64,000 nt of DNA from Leptoclinus maculatus (GCA_032191485.1 JAVDOI010000019.1:8851284-8915283); one strand, 5' to 3'; shown: positions 1 to 12,810, counted from the stretch's first letter. The notes: generated from the letters alone by a model not told the origin. Made by a program: numbers and translations.

Positions 1-163
1 AAGAGGAACGACTTGTTTTCTGTCAGGGATGTTCTCTCCGGCCTCGTCTGCCTTCCTTCTCTCTCCGGTTGCTGCTGAATCTCATCTGACCTCGATGTAA
101 CCGGCCACCTTGTAGCTCATTGCCAGCGCTACTCCTTACAGATTGTTTTAAAATTGCCTTCTC

Positions 164-174
164 GTGTGTGTGTG

Positions 175-212
<38 letters not shown>

Positions 213-229
213 AGTGTGTGAGAGTGCTT
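164..229. repeat. Compound (GT)n-(TA)n-(GT)n microsatellite
   Basis: GT units, a (TA)n core at about 175-189 and more GT units ending in a gtgtgag variant are read directly. Confidence 0.9.
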
Positions 230-278
230 AACACCGCATACGTGTCGGATCATTCGCATTTGGACGAACACTTAGAAG

Positions 279-279
279 T

Positions 280-314
<35 letters not shown>

Positions 315-332
315 CGTGTGTGTGTACACACA
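279..332. repeat. (GT)n microsatellite with interruptions
   Basis: An imperfect GT run with a few GC interruptions is read directly. Confidence 0.9.
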
Positions 333-1464
333 CCTTTTCTGCCTATGTTCACTTCAATTTAAAGTCGAGGCTTGTTGCTATGGAAACTCCAGCCAGCGTA
401 CCACTTGTAGGGAACAATGGTGTTGCATATTGCACACTATATTTTATAGCACTGCAACACTTAAGCACTTTACGGCGGCGTGCGGCTTACTGGTGGATGT
501 TTATGTTCTCGTTTGTTTCCTCTGTGATCGGACACGATGAGGTGCGTTTTTCCTTTCCAACTCCTTTCACTAGAGTTTTACTTTCAGTAAGATACTCCAT
601 ACAAGTTATTATCACGCACCGCTGATCTGTGATTAGTTTAATTTACATCAGAGCAGTCTTGTTGAACCAAAGACACGAGGCGTATTTCTTTTTTTGCTTT
701 GCTTTTGGTGTGTGTATATAAAAAAGATTCTGAATCCCTGAGAAAGAAAGCTGATTCAAAGTGAAGAAATGCTTGAATGACCAAAAAACATTAAGAAAAA
801 AGTATTTGAAATCCAATTTAAAAACAAGAAAAGCACATTGATCTCAAGATTGATTGCTTGTCTCTTTTATACTGTTTTTTTCTTCTTCTTCTTCTTCTGC
901 TTGTTCAGTCGAGTGGTCTTTGGAAACGTCTGAGGGACAAATCTGTGTGATGTGTTTCTACTCTGTGGATCTGTGTACGACAGCAGGGTGACCGGGCATA
1001 TTTGATATTTCAAAAGTTGTTCTTTAAACACTCTGCAGGCTCCTATTTACTGTCATTTCTGTGGCTGACAACTGACACACACACACACACGAGGTGCCGG
1101 TCAGTTCGTTCGTGTGTGTGTGTGTGTGTGCGCGCTCCCTGCTGTCTCTCCCGACTGTTCATCAGCAACGTGTGTGAGCTTCGATCCTGAGGGGAAATGA
1201 GAAGTGAGGCCTCAAAGAACAGACGATATGGATTAGGATGGCCTCCACTGGGAGATAATGAGGAGGACTAGGCTGTCTACACTTCGTGTGTGTGTGTGTG
1301 TGTGTGTGTCTATCTACCTGCGGTGGCGTGTGCTGAGAAACTAAACAAAAAAAGTGGTGTCCAGATCAGAGCCGTACATTGTGCGTGTGTCCACTTCTAC
1401 GTTGGCATACACGACCATGAATTGTTTGTCAAATTCAGAAAGTTGGTGTTCTCCGTTTATACAT

Positions 1465-1490
1465 CAGGGAGGGAGGGAGGGAGGGAGAGG
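1465..1490. repeat. (GGGA)n tetranucleotide repeat
   Basis: About six tandem GGGA units are visible. Confidence 0.85.
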
Positions 1491-2352
1491 CTCCTTTGGC
1501 TCGTTGGCATTTCACAGCTCCTCTCTCTCTCTCTCTCTCTCCGTCTCACGAACATCTTCCATTGGCTGAGTTATAGCTCACAGTGATTTGTGCCTGCTCT
1601 CCTCTCCATTAATAACATTTACTTGCCGCTACTGCCAGTGTAGTGACACACAGCCAAACCCAAATGCCCCCCAGTGAAGCATCCATCTTGCCTCTACATT
1701 ATCCGGGTACCTTCCCAGGAATCCTTGGCCTCTTCGCAAAAACTTTTAGCGTGCGTTCCTTTCTCGCAGCATTAACTCGTATTGACATGGTATTAATGAA
1801 GCTCTCTCAGGTGCTTTTGAGTGTACTTAATAGATGGTATGCTCGCTTTTGGCGGTCTCGGCCTCTTTGGTTTGCAACCGCAAACTTTTCTTCTGGTTAT
1901 CTGTCTCCACCAATAACACAAATAAAAGCCAGAGGAGAGTGCTAAATGACAAGTGTAAGACAAACACTATATATTTATATATATTTAACTCCACTAAAAT
2001 AAAGTGGGCACTCACTAGCATGGGGGTGAACTGGCTCTACTCACTCAGACTCAACTAATGTAACCCGTGTTCCCTCTTTCACTTTGAAAGCTTTGTCCTT
2101 GCTTAGAAAGCCTGGTGCAGCAAAAGTCTGCGTGGACGCATTAGTGGAGACGACGCTGCCGAGAGTTTCCGATCCAGAGCGCAGCACTCTCATCGAGTGG
2201 GAAGGTCCTTTTGGTTTTGAGCTGTGCTCTCTTCTTCAGCCGGAGCCATTTAGAACTAATGAGAGTAGCTGTTCATTCGAGTCCAGCTCGCTCACTACTT
2301 CCCTCATAGTCGGCTCAGGCGCTGGGTTATTATTGCTGGAGGAGAAATACAG

Positions 2353-2354
<2 letters not shown>

Positions 2355-2387
<33 letters not shown>
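2355..2387. repeat. (GT)n microsatellite
   Basis: A pure GT run of about 33 bp. Confidence 0.95.
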
Positions 2388-2390
<3 letters not shown>

Positions 2391-2860
2391 AACACAAAAT
2401 GTAAATGGAAACAGGTAACCGAAACACCCTAAATGGTGTAAATGTGAAATGCACGGATTTGGATGCCGTTTACCACGATCCTCGGTGTTTCTCAGCTGCT
2501 TTAAATACTCCGGGGGTGTGGAGACTTTTTTTTTTGTGGTCTTTGCTTGTGATAGGAAAAACAAATCTGTTAGCTGGTGTGCTGGAGCAGTCACACCACG
2601 CTCCTGAGTTTCCTCTCTTTCTAATATTAAAACAGAAGCTGTATTCCTGGGCGGCTTTCTGTTTTCTTCTTTCAGAAATCCAAGGCCAAGCTGTTTGCTG
2701 TAGGAGTCGTGTATTTTCCTAACTAATAAACTGTCGAGTGAACGCTGCGCCGGCTTACCAAATAAATGTGTTCCAAAAGTGGAAAAAAAACAAAATGTCT
2801 CACATCAATTTTGCTTCATTTTTATTGAGTGTTACTTCTCATCACTTCTCTAAATCTCCC

Positions 2861-2886
2861 CTCCTCCTCCTCCTCCTCCTCCTCCT
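2861..2886. repeat. (CTC)n trinucleotide repeat upstream of exon a
   Basis: About eight CTC units lie 78 bp upstream of the exon a acceptor and lengthen its pyrimidine-rich region. Confidence 0.9.
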
Positions 2887-2964
2887 CTCGTCTTTCCTCC
2901 CCCATCCCTCTCCCGTTGGCTCATCTCTGCCCTCCCTTTCTGCTCCCTTTGGCTCCCTCTACAG

Positions 2965-3145
2965 GCTGCTCCTGGATCTGCTGGAGCTGTTGTTTGATAA
3001 GTTCAAGGCAGTGGCCCAGGCTCACAGCGTGGTGCTGGCCCACCTGCAGCGGATCGCGGTGCAGTGCCCGCGCGGCGCCCACGAGGAGGGCATCAAACTG
3101 TACGAGCAGGCCGACGTCTCCGCCAAGATCCAGACCGTGCTGCAG
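2965..3145 (+). CDS. EXOC4: EXOC4 coding exon a (first in window)
   Basis: The acceptor is a pyrimidine-rich tract ending acag at 2961-2964 and the donor is gtcaga at 3146. The first base completes a codon begun in the missing upstream exon; 60 full codons follow and the exon ends on a codon boundary. The translation contains LLELLFDKFKAVAQAHSVVL, nearly identical to the corresponding Sec8 helix, and ends IKLYEQADVSAKIQTVLQ, matching the family's IKLYDMADV..KIQDVLQ. The piece between (codons at 3050-3091, containing QCPRGAHEEG) is less conserved and appears one or two residues longer than in mammals. GC content is clearly higher than in the surrounding intron. This segment lies in the helical region linking the N-terminal coiled coil to the CATCHR bundles. 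The identification is secure; the exact number of the exon within the gene is not known from this window. Confidence 0.96.
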
Positions 3146-3679
3146 GTCAGATATGAGATATGAGATATGATATTTAATCTCTGTGAGCAGGAACCTGTAG
3201 AACCTATGCATCAAACTTTGTATGGCTTTTTTTGTAGTGTTCATTTCACATTAATACTTAAGTATAGGGCCATATGGTGGCACTGCACCTTGTTTGTTTT
3301 GCCTTCCCTTTGCTGGCATTCCCCCAGGAATTCTACTTTTCATCCACCGCCATGGAGATTTGTTTGTCATTGATTTATTTTCCACCCCGCACTCGCCTTA
3401 AAACATTGATTTAATTCACCTTCTCTCATCGTAAATTAATCAGTTGAGGAACTGGCAGCGATGTGATGGATGGCATTCAATCTGTCGCTAAGGAGTAGCA
3501 AGAGGAGAAGACGGGGAGAGCTTGATTGCTTGGATTAATTTAAGGTTCTTTAATTGGCGCGCGTTCACGCGGGGTTCTTGCTCCCTGCTCCTGTTTGGTT
3601 GGCTGAGGGGACGAGCAGCTGTTGAGCTGACCTATGGTGAATCACGGAGGAAATTCTGTGGCAGTAGTTGCTCTCCGAG

Positions 3680-3924
<245 letters not shown>

Positions 3925-5100
3925 CATTCATACCCAAGTAAACAGCATCTTCCCTTATGCTGCTTCACTGGGAGCTGTGTAATGTTTAATTTATCCCATT
4001 TTCTGAAGCAGTTCTCGTGTGTATAGACACATTTTAACCAGCCTGACTTTGTTTTAGAGGATGAGGTGCTTCTTCATTTTAACAGGGACTTCTCACCCAC
4101 CCATGGCTTAGATGTACTGTCTATAAATATACAAGATGGATAAGAACCATCTTTTGAAGAACATCTTTTTTGGGGCCCAGCTTGTCCGCTTCCAATAAGT
4201 GGAGTGTTTTTTGTTGTCTTCCAGCTGGCATGCATGGATTCCTTACCACCGGAGTGTTTAGGTGTGCACAGTACATGTGTGTTTCTGTGATCGTGCACAG
4301 GCATGTGCTCCGTTGCAGGAGGCATTAAGCCGTTCCCCAGCACGCCTTCACTGCCAACACCCAGTTGGCCGGGGGGCTTCGCTCTCCCCTGTCTCTGCGA
4401 TGTGAGATAATGTAACCTCTTGATTAGAATACTCATTACGTGAAATGAGGTTTTCTTATTCACTCACTCGTGTTATTATTTCCTGACCGATTGTATCAAT
4501 ATGAAAGGCCCTCGTCCATCCCTCTCCCTCCTGCCATTTCTCTCATCTCTTGCTTGTTCTTTCGCCTCCCTTCTCTCCCTTCTCTCCCTTCTCTCCAATT
4601 TCCCTTCAGCATCATTCCTTGCCGTCTCTGTATTGCAGTCTCTCAATTTCCCAACACATACATTGTGCATACCCCTCTTGCTCCATGCAATTTCCTTCTT
4701 CATCTCATTATCTCGCTTTCTTTTTCCCCCCCTCACAACTCCCACACTGCCTTTTCACCTCCTTGGTTTAGCCCACTCAGTCTGAGAGAGTCGCGTATCA
4801 GCAATGAGATCGTTTAAATTCCTACAGCTCCCACAGTCAAATTTTATAGGACGCTGAGTCCTTATCTCACCTCCTAAGGGGCAGGAACCTTCTCACTATT
4901 GGTCAAAATGTGCTTGCGATCTTTGTTAGTCCCTCAACTACCGTAACAGTGCTTCTTGCACCTCTTACTTACTGCAGTTCCAGAAACCTCTTGGTACGTT
5001 GTGTTCCCCCCCTTCCCCACACACTTTGAGAAGTGGAGATACCAAGTTGACCTTTCCACATGACACACCAGCAGACAGATGCAGGAGCCGAGAGATACAC

Positions 5101-5125
5101 GGGGGGGGGGGGGGGGGGGGGGGGG
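5101..5125. repeat. Poly-G tract, 25 bases
   Basis: Twenty-five consecutive G are read directly. Confidence 0.95.
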
Positions 5126-5384
5126 CATCTGGTTCCACGGCTTTGGCACAGAAACGCCCGCTCATCAACATGTGGCTGAGGCCCCGGCAGGCTTAGAATG
5201 AGGAGCAAGTCAACACGCTTTGAAAGTCTAGATTCATGTAATGGTTCTAATCCCCGCTCAGGAATGCTGGGGATGCTTCTGCTGTTAATGTGAGTGTGGA
5301 GGTATTGATTCAAAGCGTAGAGGACCGGAAGATAATCGGCGGTATTGATGCTGGAAAGGAGTGTTTTCCGAGGTTACTTCGCCA

Positions 5385-5765
<381 letters not shown>

Positions 5766-6723
5766 TATTGATTATTCACACCATTATTGAATTTCCATTT
5801 CTAAGTGCACACCCCAGTGCGTGCCTTTGCTATGCTGTTCCCTATATCCATGATTGCCTTTTCCCTTATTTCCCATCAGGAACTTTCCAGTTCTTCAAAG
5901 CCGACTGCTGTATCAAAGAAATCACAGTGACCGTAAATGATTAATGCGCTTCTCTCTCCTCTTAAAATAAGAATATAGTCACACCTGACAGTCTTGTCAG
6001 CCCGGCAAGTTTAATGTGATGTAAATGTTTGTCAAAACAACATTCGGTGCCAGGAAAAGAAAATCCACAAGTTTCCCTTTTTGAATCATTAAAAAGATAG
6101 AAGTCGCAAATATGTTGTCAGGTAATTGGGTTTCGCAGTTCGTAAAAGATCACAGTTCATAACCCTCTCTTTGAATTCTTCATTAGGACCACCCAGTGGG
6201 AGTGTTACTTAATGTGTATTTGCCACAGAGTGTCGCCGGCTACTGGCGCTCATCACCTCTTGGCCTTGTCGGCCGTTCGGTTTGAGGCGCACGAGTTTGC
6301 TAATTAGCTCGGCATTTGCGCATTCTGCGAGGGATTTGTGACCGGGTGACCGCTCGCCGGGTTCCGTTGTCTGCTGCGAGTGTGTGTGTGTGACCGGAGT
6401 GCAAACCCCACTTTTAATGAGTGGCTTCCTCTCTGCAGACGATGGACTTTGAGCCCGCGTTCCAAAATATGGATAGATGCCCGGCTATCTGCCTTGTGCC
6501 TAGATCATAGAAACGTCACCAGAGAAGTGGAACTTAAGTATGTTAACTTTCATTTTCTACTGTAGCCAGAGATGAGAAAGTGTAGGCCCCTGTCTCTGCT
6601 TCACAGTACGCTTGGTGGCACTAACACATTGCTTCCATCCGTCTCTAACAGAAACTTCTAATATTCTTTCCTTTTTTTTTTATGTGGTTCTGATCTCATT
6701 CCTCCTTCCTTTTTTTATTTCGA

Positions 6724-6738
6724 CCCCCCCCCCCCCCC
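6724..6738. repeat. Poly-C tract
   Basis: Fifteen consecutive C. Confidence 0.9.
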
Positions 6739-8366
6739 TTCTATAACGTTTAAACTCCCCTCTTGAATCCTTTCATTGCCATTGATTAACCGAGCCAAAC
6801 GTATAGACTAGTGGCTTAAATATGCAGTGCCTTCTCTCTGCTCATCAACGCAGTGAAAACGAGGCGAATTGAGCTGCCAGCGAGCAGCCAGTAGACAATG
6901 AGCTCTTTTAATTAGATATGAAGCACAGACATCGCTGCGTTGTTCTCGCCCCAACATTTTAATCAACGTGTCACATTTATTCTGCCTTCCAAAGCGCCGT
7001 CATATTTACATATCGCTGGAGCGCGGTGGAGTCCCCCCCTCCCCCTCTCCATCCCACGTATATTCACTACATCAGATCACCGGAGAGCCGTAGACCTAAT
7101 CAACCACTCATGTATGTTTTTGCAATCATTTCCTTGACTTGCGCTTAATGCGTTGCGAAAGAGAACACAATAGCATGTCCTGTGTGCTCTTTGGAGGATC
7201 ATCAACATGTATTGTTTTAGGCACGGACGCTGCGATGCAACTGGACGAGAGAATGCAATACATCGATATTCTCACATACTCTCAGGTGCTGTTTTCACGA
7301 CAAATAAGTGAACTCAATGGCACTTAAAAACATGCTGAACTGTGTTTACTGTACGGTTACAATGAATATAATTCAGATGAATACTAATTCTTGCCCTTTC
7401 AACACGTTCAGTGCTATTTCGAGTCTCCGATTCAACTCTCACATCTTCTTAATGGATAGTATCCATAGAAACAACATTCAAACTCCTCTGTTATTCCTCT
7501 TCCTTCCTTGTTTCAAGCAATAAATACACAAAAAAAGGAACGTGTTGGGGACACACAAGAGGAATGAAAGGGGTTCCGGTGAACACAGCTTCCTCTCCCT
7601 CGTCAACAAGATGGCCTTCAAAAGATGGACTAGACGCGGAGCGCTCCAGGTGGGAACCCCCCCGCTGGTTAGCCGTAGTTCAGTACTGTGTGGAGCAGTC
7701 TGTGGCCGGAGTTCTGTCAGAACTTGTGACGGTTATTGAAGTTTCTGGAACACGATCAATACGAGGCCGCGTGAAGAACACTCTCTTTGACGGCCAAGGA
7801 CACTCCGGGGCTTTAACTCCACGCTAGCAGCGAGGGACACCCGTCAATATGTTTTGTGACGAGACACCAGCCGCAGGGATTCAAAGGGAGAACGGCCCCG
7901 AGAAGCTTAATAAGAAGCAGGGGATGGAAACGAGGAAAGGGAAAAATGAAGTGATATTTATTTCTTCAATTTTCGCCAATTGACGGCAGAGTTCATCCAA
8001 TGACAAGTGCGCACCTGCATAGCCTGGAGTGATGCTCTCTTAATTGCACTGATTTGTTGGGCGTTAGGGCCCTAATGGACAGAATGGAGGACGAGGATAC
8101 AGAGAGTGACATCAGGACATTTGGTTAGGAAGTAATGAATGGGAGTGCTGATAATGAATCACAAAGATTTGTTTTCCTTTTTATTTTTAATAGAAGTTGG
8201 CACTCTGCGCAGTGGACTGATTGAAGTTTGGGACCAGACCCAAGACATTCAAGCGCCGAACACTTTTGGTTGGTTGGTCGGTTGATAGAATTACATTAAA
8301 CAGTTGGTGGTGGAAATGATTGTCTTTGTTAGGGGAGCTCTCGGGAGAGACGGGAGTTTTGCATGT

Positions 8367-8367
<1 letters not shown>

Positions 8368-8417
<50 letters not shown>
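8368..8417. repeat. (CA)n microsatellite
   Basis: About 25 CA units, uninterrupted. Confidence 0.95.
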
Positions 8418-8418
<1 letters not shown>

Positions 8419-8720
8419 CCACCTAAACACGCACACACACACTGGCGCTTAGTATCCGTCTACTCTGTAGAAGTTGCTAAGAGGATACTTCCTTGTTTAA
8501 GGTCCAGATCTGTGACCTGAACTGTTCAAACAAAGAAGGAAATATGGTATCATGTGGTACTACCTGCACTACCGTTAGCCTTCCTCTTGATATCAGAGCC
8601 GGCTTCGTCAGACGTATCGATGCTTCAGGCCTTTACTAAATTAGATATGGTCCCATTTGGAACCGAGCTCCGGGGGCCATCGGTATGTATTTTATGATCC
8701 ATTGAATTTGTTTATTTTGG

Positions 8721-8722
<2 letters not shown>

Positions 8723-8765
<43 letters not shown>
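8723..8765. repeat. (GT)n microsatellite
   Basis: About 21 GT units, uninterrupted. Confidence 0.95.
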
Positions 8766-8767
<2 letters not shown>

Positions 8768-8949
8768 CTTTTCTGCGTTGATGTGACGCTCTGGGTGCAG
8801 ATACTGAGCGAACTCTTTGTTTTCTCCTTTTGTCTTCGCCTTTTGTGTCCCCGTTGTCTCCTAATTACCGTTTTGCTTCCGTCTTTCATTCTGTCTTCTT
8901 CCATCTTTCGGCCTCATATCTTTGCAACACAGTTCTCGCATGTCATTCC

Positions 8950-8967
8950 TTTTTTTTTTTTTTTTTT
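8950..8967. repeat. Poly-T tract
   Basis: Eighteen consecutive T; no transposon body is recognised beside it. Confidence 0.9.
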
Positions 8968-10232
8968 ACTTATTCCTGATCTTCCTGGTTATCCTTATTT
9001 TTGACACGTCGTACGTGTGCCTCGCTGATGAGCGGCGCGGTCACACACACAGGTGGCAGTAATAGGATCCGGGCCTCTTTTGTTGCATGAGTAATGGCGG
9101 TTTTAATGAGATTTCATATGCTTGACCTGACGGGTGAGAGGGAGGAGGAAGGAAGAAAGGGAGATTGTCTTACGGAGACAAGTACAGTACATGCAGGGTC
9201 ATGTGAGTAGTCGTGGAAAGGATGGACGGCTCCGTTGTTTTATCGGTGAATAGCAGACTAGTACAATGTCAAACAGAGCAAATATCTTTCATATTTACAT
9301 TCATCAGACGTATTCACTGGAGCAACATTTAGTGGATTATCTTTCTTAACGTAGCTATCATCCTCAAGCACTGGGTTTTATTTATACATGTGACGCTATA
9401 ACTAGTTAGCTGTGCCTTGTTTGTGTTGAGGGTAGTGTGTGTAGTGTGTGTAGTGTGGCTGATTGCAGCTTACGTGTGACGCGTAGTAGTTTGCTCATAT
9501 CAATTCCCCGGGGACGTACTGGAATAGTTGACGGGTGGAGATGACGTTGGCTCACATTAACACGACAAGACAATATATTTCAAGGTTTGAAGTGAGATGT
9601 TGTTGTGATTCATTTATAATTGGAAAACTTTTGTCGTTTTTATGAATAAAAAAAAATGAAACGTAAGGCACTTTCTTGACAACCAAGGGTGAAGTCTTAG
9701 GTTTCTGAGATTATGTTCTTCTTGATAGTTAGTTTGCACACTGGGATTGAGAATATACACGTTTGCAGTAGTTTGGGCTTTGCAACAAAGTAAAAGCGCT
9801 TTTTAAAGAGGCAGCTTTGCAGATTTGAAGCGACGTTAACAAAAGCTTCTTCTCTCCGCTAAAGTCTTCCCTTTGAGCTGCTCAATCAGCAACAACTGGT
9901 TATTTAACCTGTGCTCTTTGTCTTCCATATTCTTCTCTTCCGTCTCTCTTTCCGTTCCCATTTCCTCTGTTCAGTGTGCATTTCACTCCCATAATCCTTT
10001 GCCCTTTCTATTCTCCACAACTTCAAACTTTTATCTCTCCTTCCGTGTTGCTTTGCCGCCTCCCATCCCTCTCTTCCTCTATCTTCCTCTCTGTCTTAGC
10101 CATCCAGCTAATTGCCTCCAAAGTTCACTCCGTCTCTGGGCTAATGCAATTTAAGTAGGGTCGGAGCCCCTTCATCAGCCCAGCGCTGGCATTTCATTAA
10201 GTCTGCTTGGGCGTTAACTCGCAAGCAAGTCG

Positions 10233-10261
10233 GGGGGGGGAAGGGGGAAGGGGGGGGGGGG
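10233..10261. repeat. G-rich tract
   Basis: Three G runs separated by AA, the last of eleven or more; potential G-quadruplex. Confidence 0.85.
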
Positions 10262-11831
10262 TTCGCTCCATCAGCTCATCATTAGTAATTAATACACTGA
10301 TGGGATTAGCTGCTGCGTGAGGCCAGTGGCAAGTGGATGCCCTGGTGTTGCCGGTGTGACGGCCTCCGCTGCTGCCTGTGATGTGGGGGAAGTATGTTGG
10401 AGAGTAATTAGAAGATATTGCGCGCGTGTTGAACGTGCGTATTTACATTCATGACCAGTCGCTACAGTGTGACACCGGCCTTATTAAACATCAAATCAAT
10501 TTGAAGTTGGAGAAATGCATTTTAGCTCTCTTTTCAACAAAATTGACCGATTTTAGTTTTGTTTGTAATAAGCCATTGAAACCTGTGAAAGAACATACAG
10601 GATACCTGCTTAAGTATTATTTTTTAATGGCTGTGCACGTGTGTGTGTGTGTGTGTGCACTCAAATTACCGCCGACGCTAGCATGGCCTTCCCATGCATG
10701 ATGGGGGGAGCTCTCCGCAGCGTTAATTGCGTCATTACGGTCGGGATGGATCTCCATCTGGTCGGCCATTACTCCTGTCCCATTCTGGGCTGACCCACGC
10801 GGCGCCTCCGGATTAGACACACACACACACACACATGGGCTAAATGGCCCTGCTAAATTATGAAGCTATTAGATATGGGAGGCTATTTTTGAACATATGT
10901 ATTCACACGGAGAGAGGAAGGAAGAAGGGGGCGAGAGGGAGAGAAAAGGGGAAGGATGAAATGAGGGAGACGGAGCAATAGAGAGAAAATAGAAACGTGA
11001 GAGATGATGAAGCACGGAGAGATTTTGAAAAATGAGAGGCAATGAAAGCAACAGATGATGGAGGAGAGGAAGTTCACTCTCTCTGTCTGGCCACAGTTTC
11101 AATATGCTCGTCCTCAGCTATTGTTAGACGGTGATAAGATTTTTATGAAGCACGAGAAGACGTTGATGGATCTCGCCATGGATCATGTCGACGGATCAGG
11201 GGAAAAAGGTCGACAAAGTTTTTTAACGGCGAGGAAGCACCCGGTCGTGTCAGCGGCCTCAAAGTTTTGGGTTTTCTTTTTGTTTTTTCAGGGTTGGCTT
11301 GGTAGACGGTGTGTTGCCGTGCATTGTGATGCTACAAGCCACGCTACATACAAAACCTGCTGCTAGGGATGTCCATAGCTGAACAACATTGTTTTGTAGT
11401 GAGCTCAACAAAGAGTGAGCATAATCCGATGGTTGATGCAGTACATGTGGGTATTTTCTTTTACTTGTACTCTACAAAGGCCTTCTGGTTAAAAAGCTGC
11501 TCATGAATAAGTTGATAAGTGAACAGAGCAGGCAGGCTGAGCTCACAGGATATGATTGTGTGGGAGCTTTGAAGTCATTAATAAGCTGGAGTCAGGTGTA
11601 ACAGCAGGAAGCTTATGAAAGTGATAAACGAGGGACTGACATTAGAGCAGCCTCAGTGAACGGCTTTACACTGTTCAGTCAATTGATGGTTCACATTGAT
11701 GCGTCGTGGTTTGTTGTGATTGTGAAGCACTGAGACACATGGAGAGATTGACCCCATGTGACCTGGCTGAAGGACAATTCTCCCATAAAGGTTTCTGCTT
11801 TTTTGACGTTGTGCTCCGTTTGCCGTTTCAG

Positions 11832-11977
11832 GTTCTGCTCATGGAGTATCTGGACGTGAAGAACAGCCGCAGTGCCACGGAGCCGTCTGCTCAACTCTCC
11901 TACGCCAGCACTGGCAGCGAGTTCGCTGCCTTCTTTGCGAAGAAAAAACCACAGCGCGCTAAGCAGTCGCTCTTCAA
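11832..11977 (+). CDS. EXOC4: EXOC4 coding exon b
   Basis: The acceptor is tttcag (ending 11831) and the donor is gtgagg at 11978. The exon begins in phase 0 and ends two bases into a lysine codon that is completed by the first G of the next exon. Recognisable Sec8 motifs are LLMEYLDVKN, then EPSAQLSYASTGSEF, then FAAFFAKKKPQR and the terminal SLFK. These match the mammalian protein with only scattered substitutions, for example the first residue Val in place of Met. The FFAKKKPQR segment is basic. The next exon is only 85 bp away, so exons b and c form a close pair separated from the rest of the gene by large introns. Confidence 0.97.
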
Positions 11978-12062
11978 GTGAGGATCGCGGTTCCTTTTGT
12001 TTCCTGTCACGTTGCGTGTTGAACCGCTGTGTCGTGCGTTCAACCTTTTGTGCGTTTTGCAG
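11978..12062 (+). other. 85-bp mini-intron between exons b and c
   Basis: It starts gtgagg, ends with gttttgcag, and is close to the minimum intron size used in vertebrates. The middle is T-rich. If it were retained, the lysine codon would be read AAG from the intron's first base and the next codon is TGA, so translation would stop at once. It therefore could not be a silent in-frame insertion. Confidence 0.93.
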
Positions 12063-12151
12063 GTTCGAATCGTCTTCCCATGCCATCAGCATGAGTGCCT
12101 ACTTGAGAGAGCAGAGACGAGAACTCTACAGCAAGAGTGGAGAATTACAAG
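12063..12151 (+). CDS. EXOC4: EXOC4 coding exon c
   Basis: The acceptor is tttgcag (ending 12062) and the donor is gtgagg at 12152. The first G completes the lysine split from exon b, and the last G begins a glycine codon finished in the next exon. The translation, containing SSHAISMSAYLREQRREL, then YSKSGELQ, is almost identical to mammalian Sec8, making this one of the best conserved parts of the window. A run of 19 G begins at 12156, only four bases past the exon boundary, so the donor is immediately followed by a potential G-tract intronic enhancer. The exon is short at 89 bp and is not a multiple of three, so skipping it alone would shift the frame. Confidence 0.97.
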
Positions 12152-12155
12152 GTGA

Positions 12156-12174
12156 GGGGGGGGGGGGGGGGGGG
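12156..12174 (+). repeat. Poly-G tract next to the exon c donor
   Basis: Nineteen consecutive G start at intron position 5 after exon c. G tracts near donors are known binding sites of hnRNP H/F; that role here is inference. Confidence 0.9.
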
Positions 12175-12810
12175 CGAAAAAAGGATGAAAGAGCAGAAGG
12201 TGTGAAAAAGTATTGACAGAAAATCTGACAGAGGATAAATTGGGCAGAGTTTGTTGGATAAAGCAGGAGAGAGAAAAGAGCAGCTGGAACACAGAGCGGA
12301 GGTTGAGGTCGGGTGGAAGGATGAAGAAAAGGGAGGGAGGCTAGAGGTGTATGGGTCGAGAAGAGAAGAGATCTCAGACCTTCAAGCTTACTGAACATGA
12401 AGAAATACTAGCTAAGTGCCGATAGATAAATGAGTAGAGGAGTTCATGAAAAGATGTCTCGCCGTGAATGGCAGCAGGATAGAGAAGGAGGTGAGGGTGA
12501 TTCGGTCTTTTGTGGCTACGGTGGAGGCGGAGGTGTGGATTGATCCAGCCGGAGACGAGGGAGCGGCGTAACAACGGGGTCCAGATAGGGAAGGGCCTGT
12601 TGCAGGTCGAGGAGTTCCACTTCAGGAAAAGAAAGGCGGACAACAGGATGGTGGAGAGGGAAACGGAGATGGAGGTTGACGAGGGAGAGCAGAGAGAGCA
12701 GAGAGCAGGGTGACTTTGCAGAATCCGCCTACAGGGAAGAGGCCTTGAAACGCTCTCCAGCACAGAGAGAGCTGCCCGGCCAGACCCTGGAGAGGCTCCG
12801 CTACAGCTCC

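Larger units (their letters stand above)
1..2964 (+). other. EXOC4 intron upstream of the first exon in window (3' part)
   Basis: I looked for the preceding EXOC4 exon (the charged helical segment before the LLELLFDKF helix) and did not find it, so this is read as intron. It holds a compound (GT)n/(TA)n/(GT)n microsatellite at 164-229, a second (GT)n at 279-332, small CA and GT runs near 1076-1130 and 1287-1310, a (GGGA)n block at 1465-1490, (CT)n near 1520-1541, (GT)n at 2355-2387 and (CTC)n at 2861-2886. The 3' end is pyrimidine-rich and runs into the acceptor at 2961-2964. No gene is supported. Confidence 0.75.

Noticed and set aside
2084..2404. Open frame considered as a possible upstream EXOC4 exon
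   Set aside because: The translation does not resemble the Sec8 segment that should precede exon a, and it runs into a (GT)n repeat.
11055..11366. 103-codon open frame beginning MMEERKFTLS
   Set aside because: No recognised homology; it is in purine-rich intron without splice signals linking it to EXOC4.
11691..12092. 133-codon open frame on the minus strand over exons b and c
   Set aside because: It is antisense to two real EXOC4 exons and its content is not protein-like.
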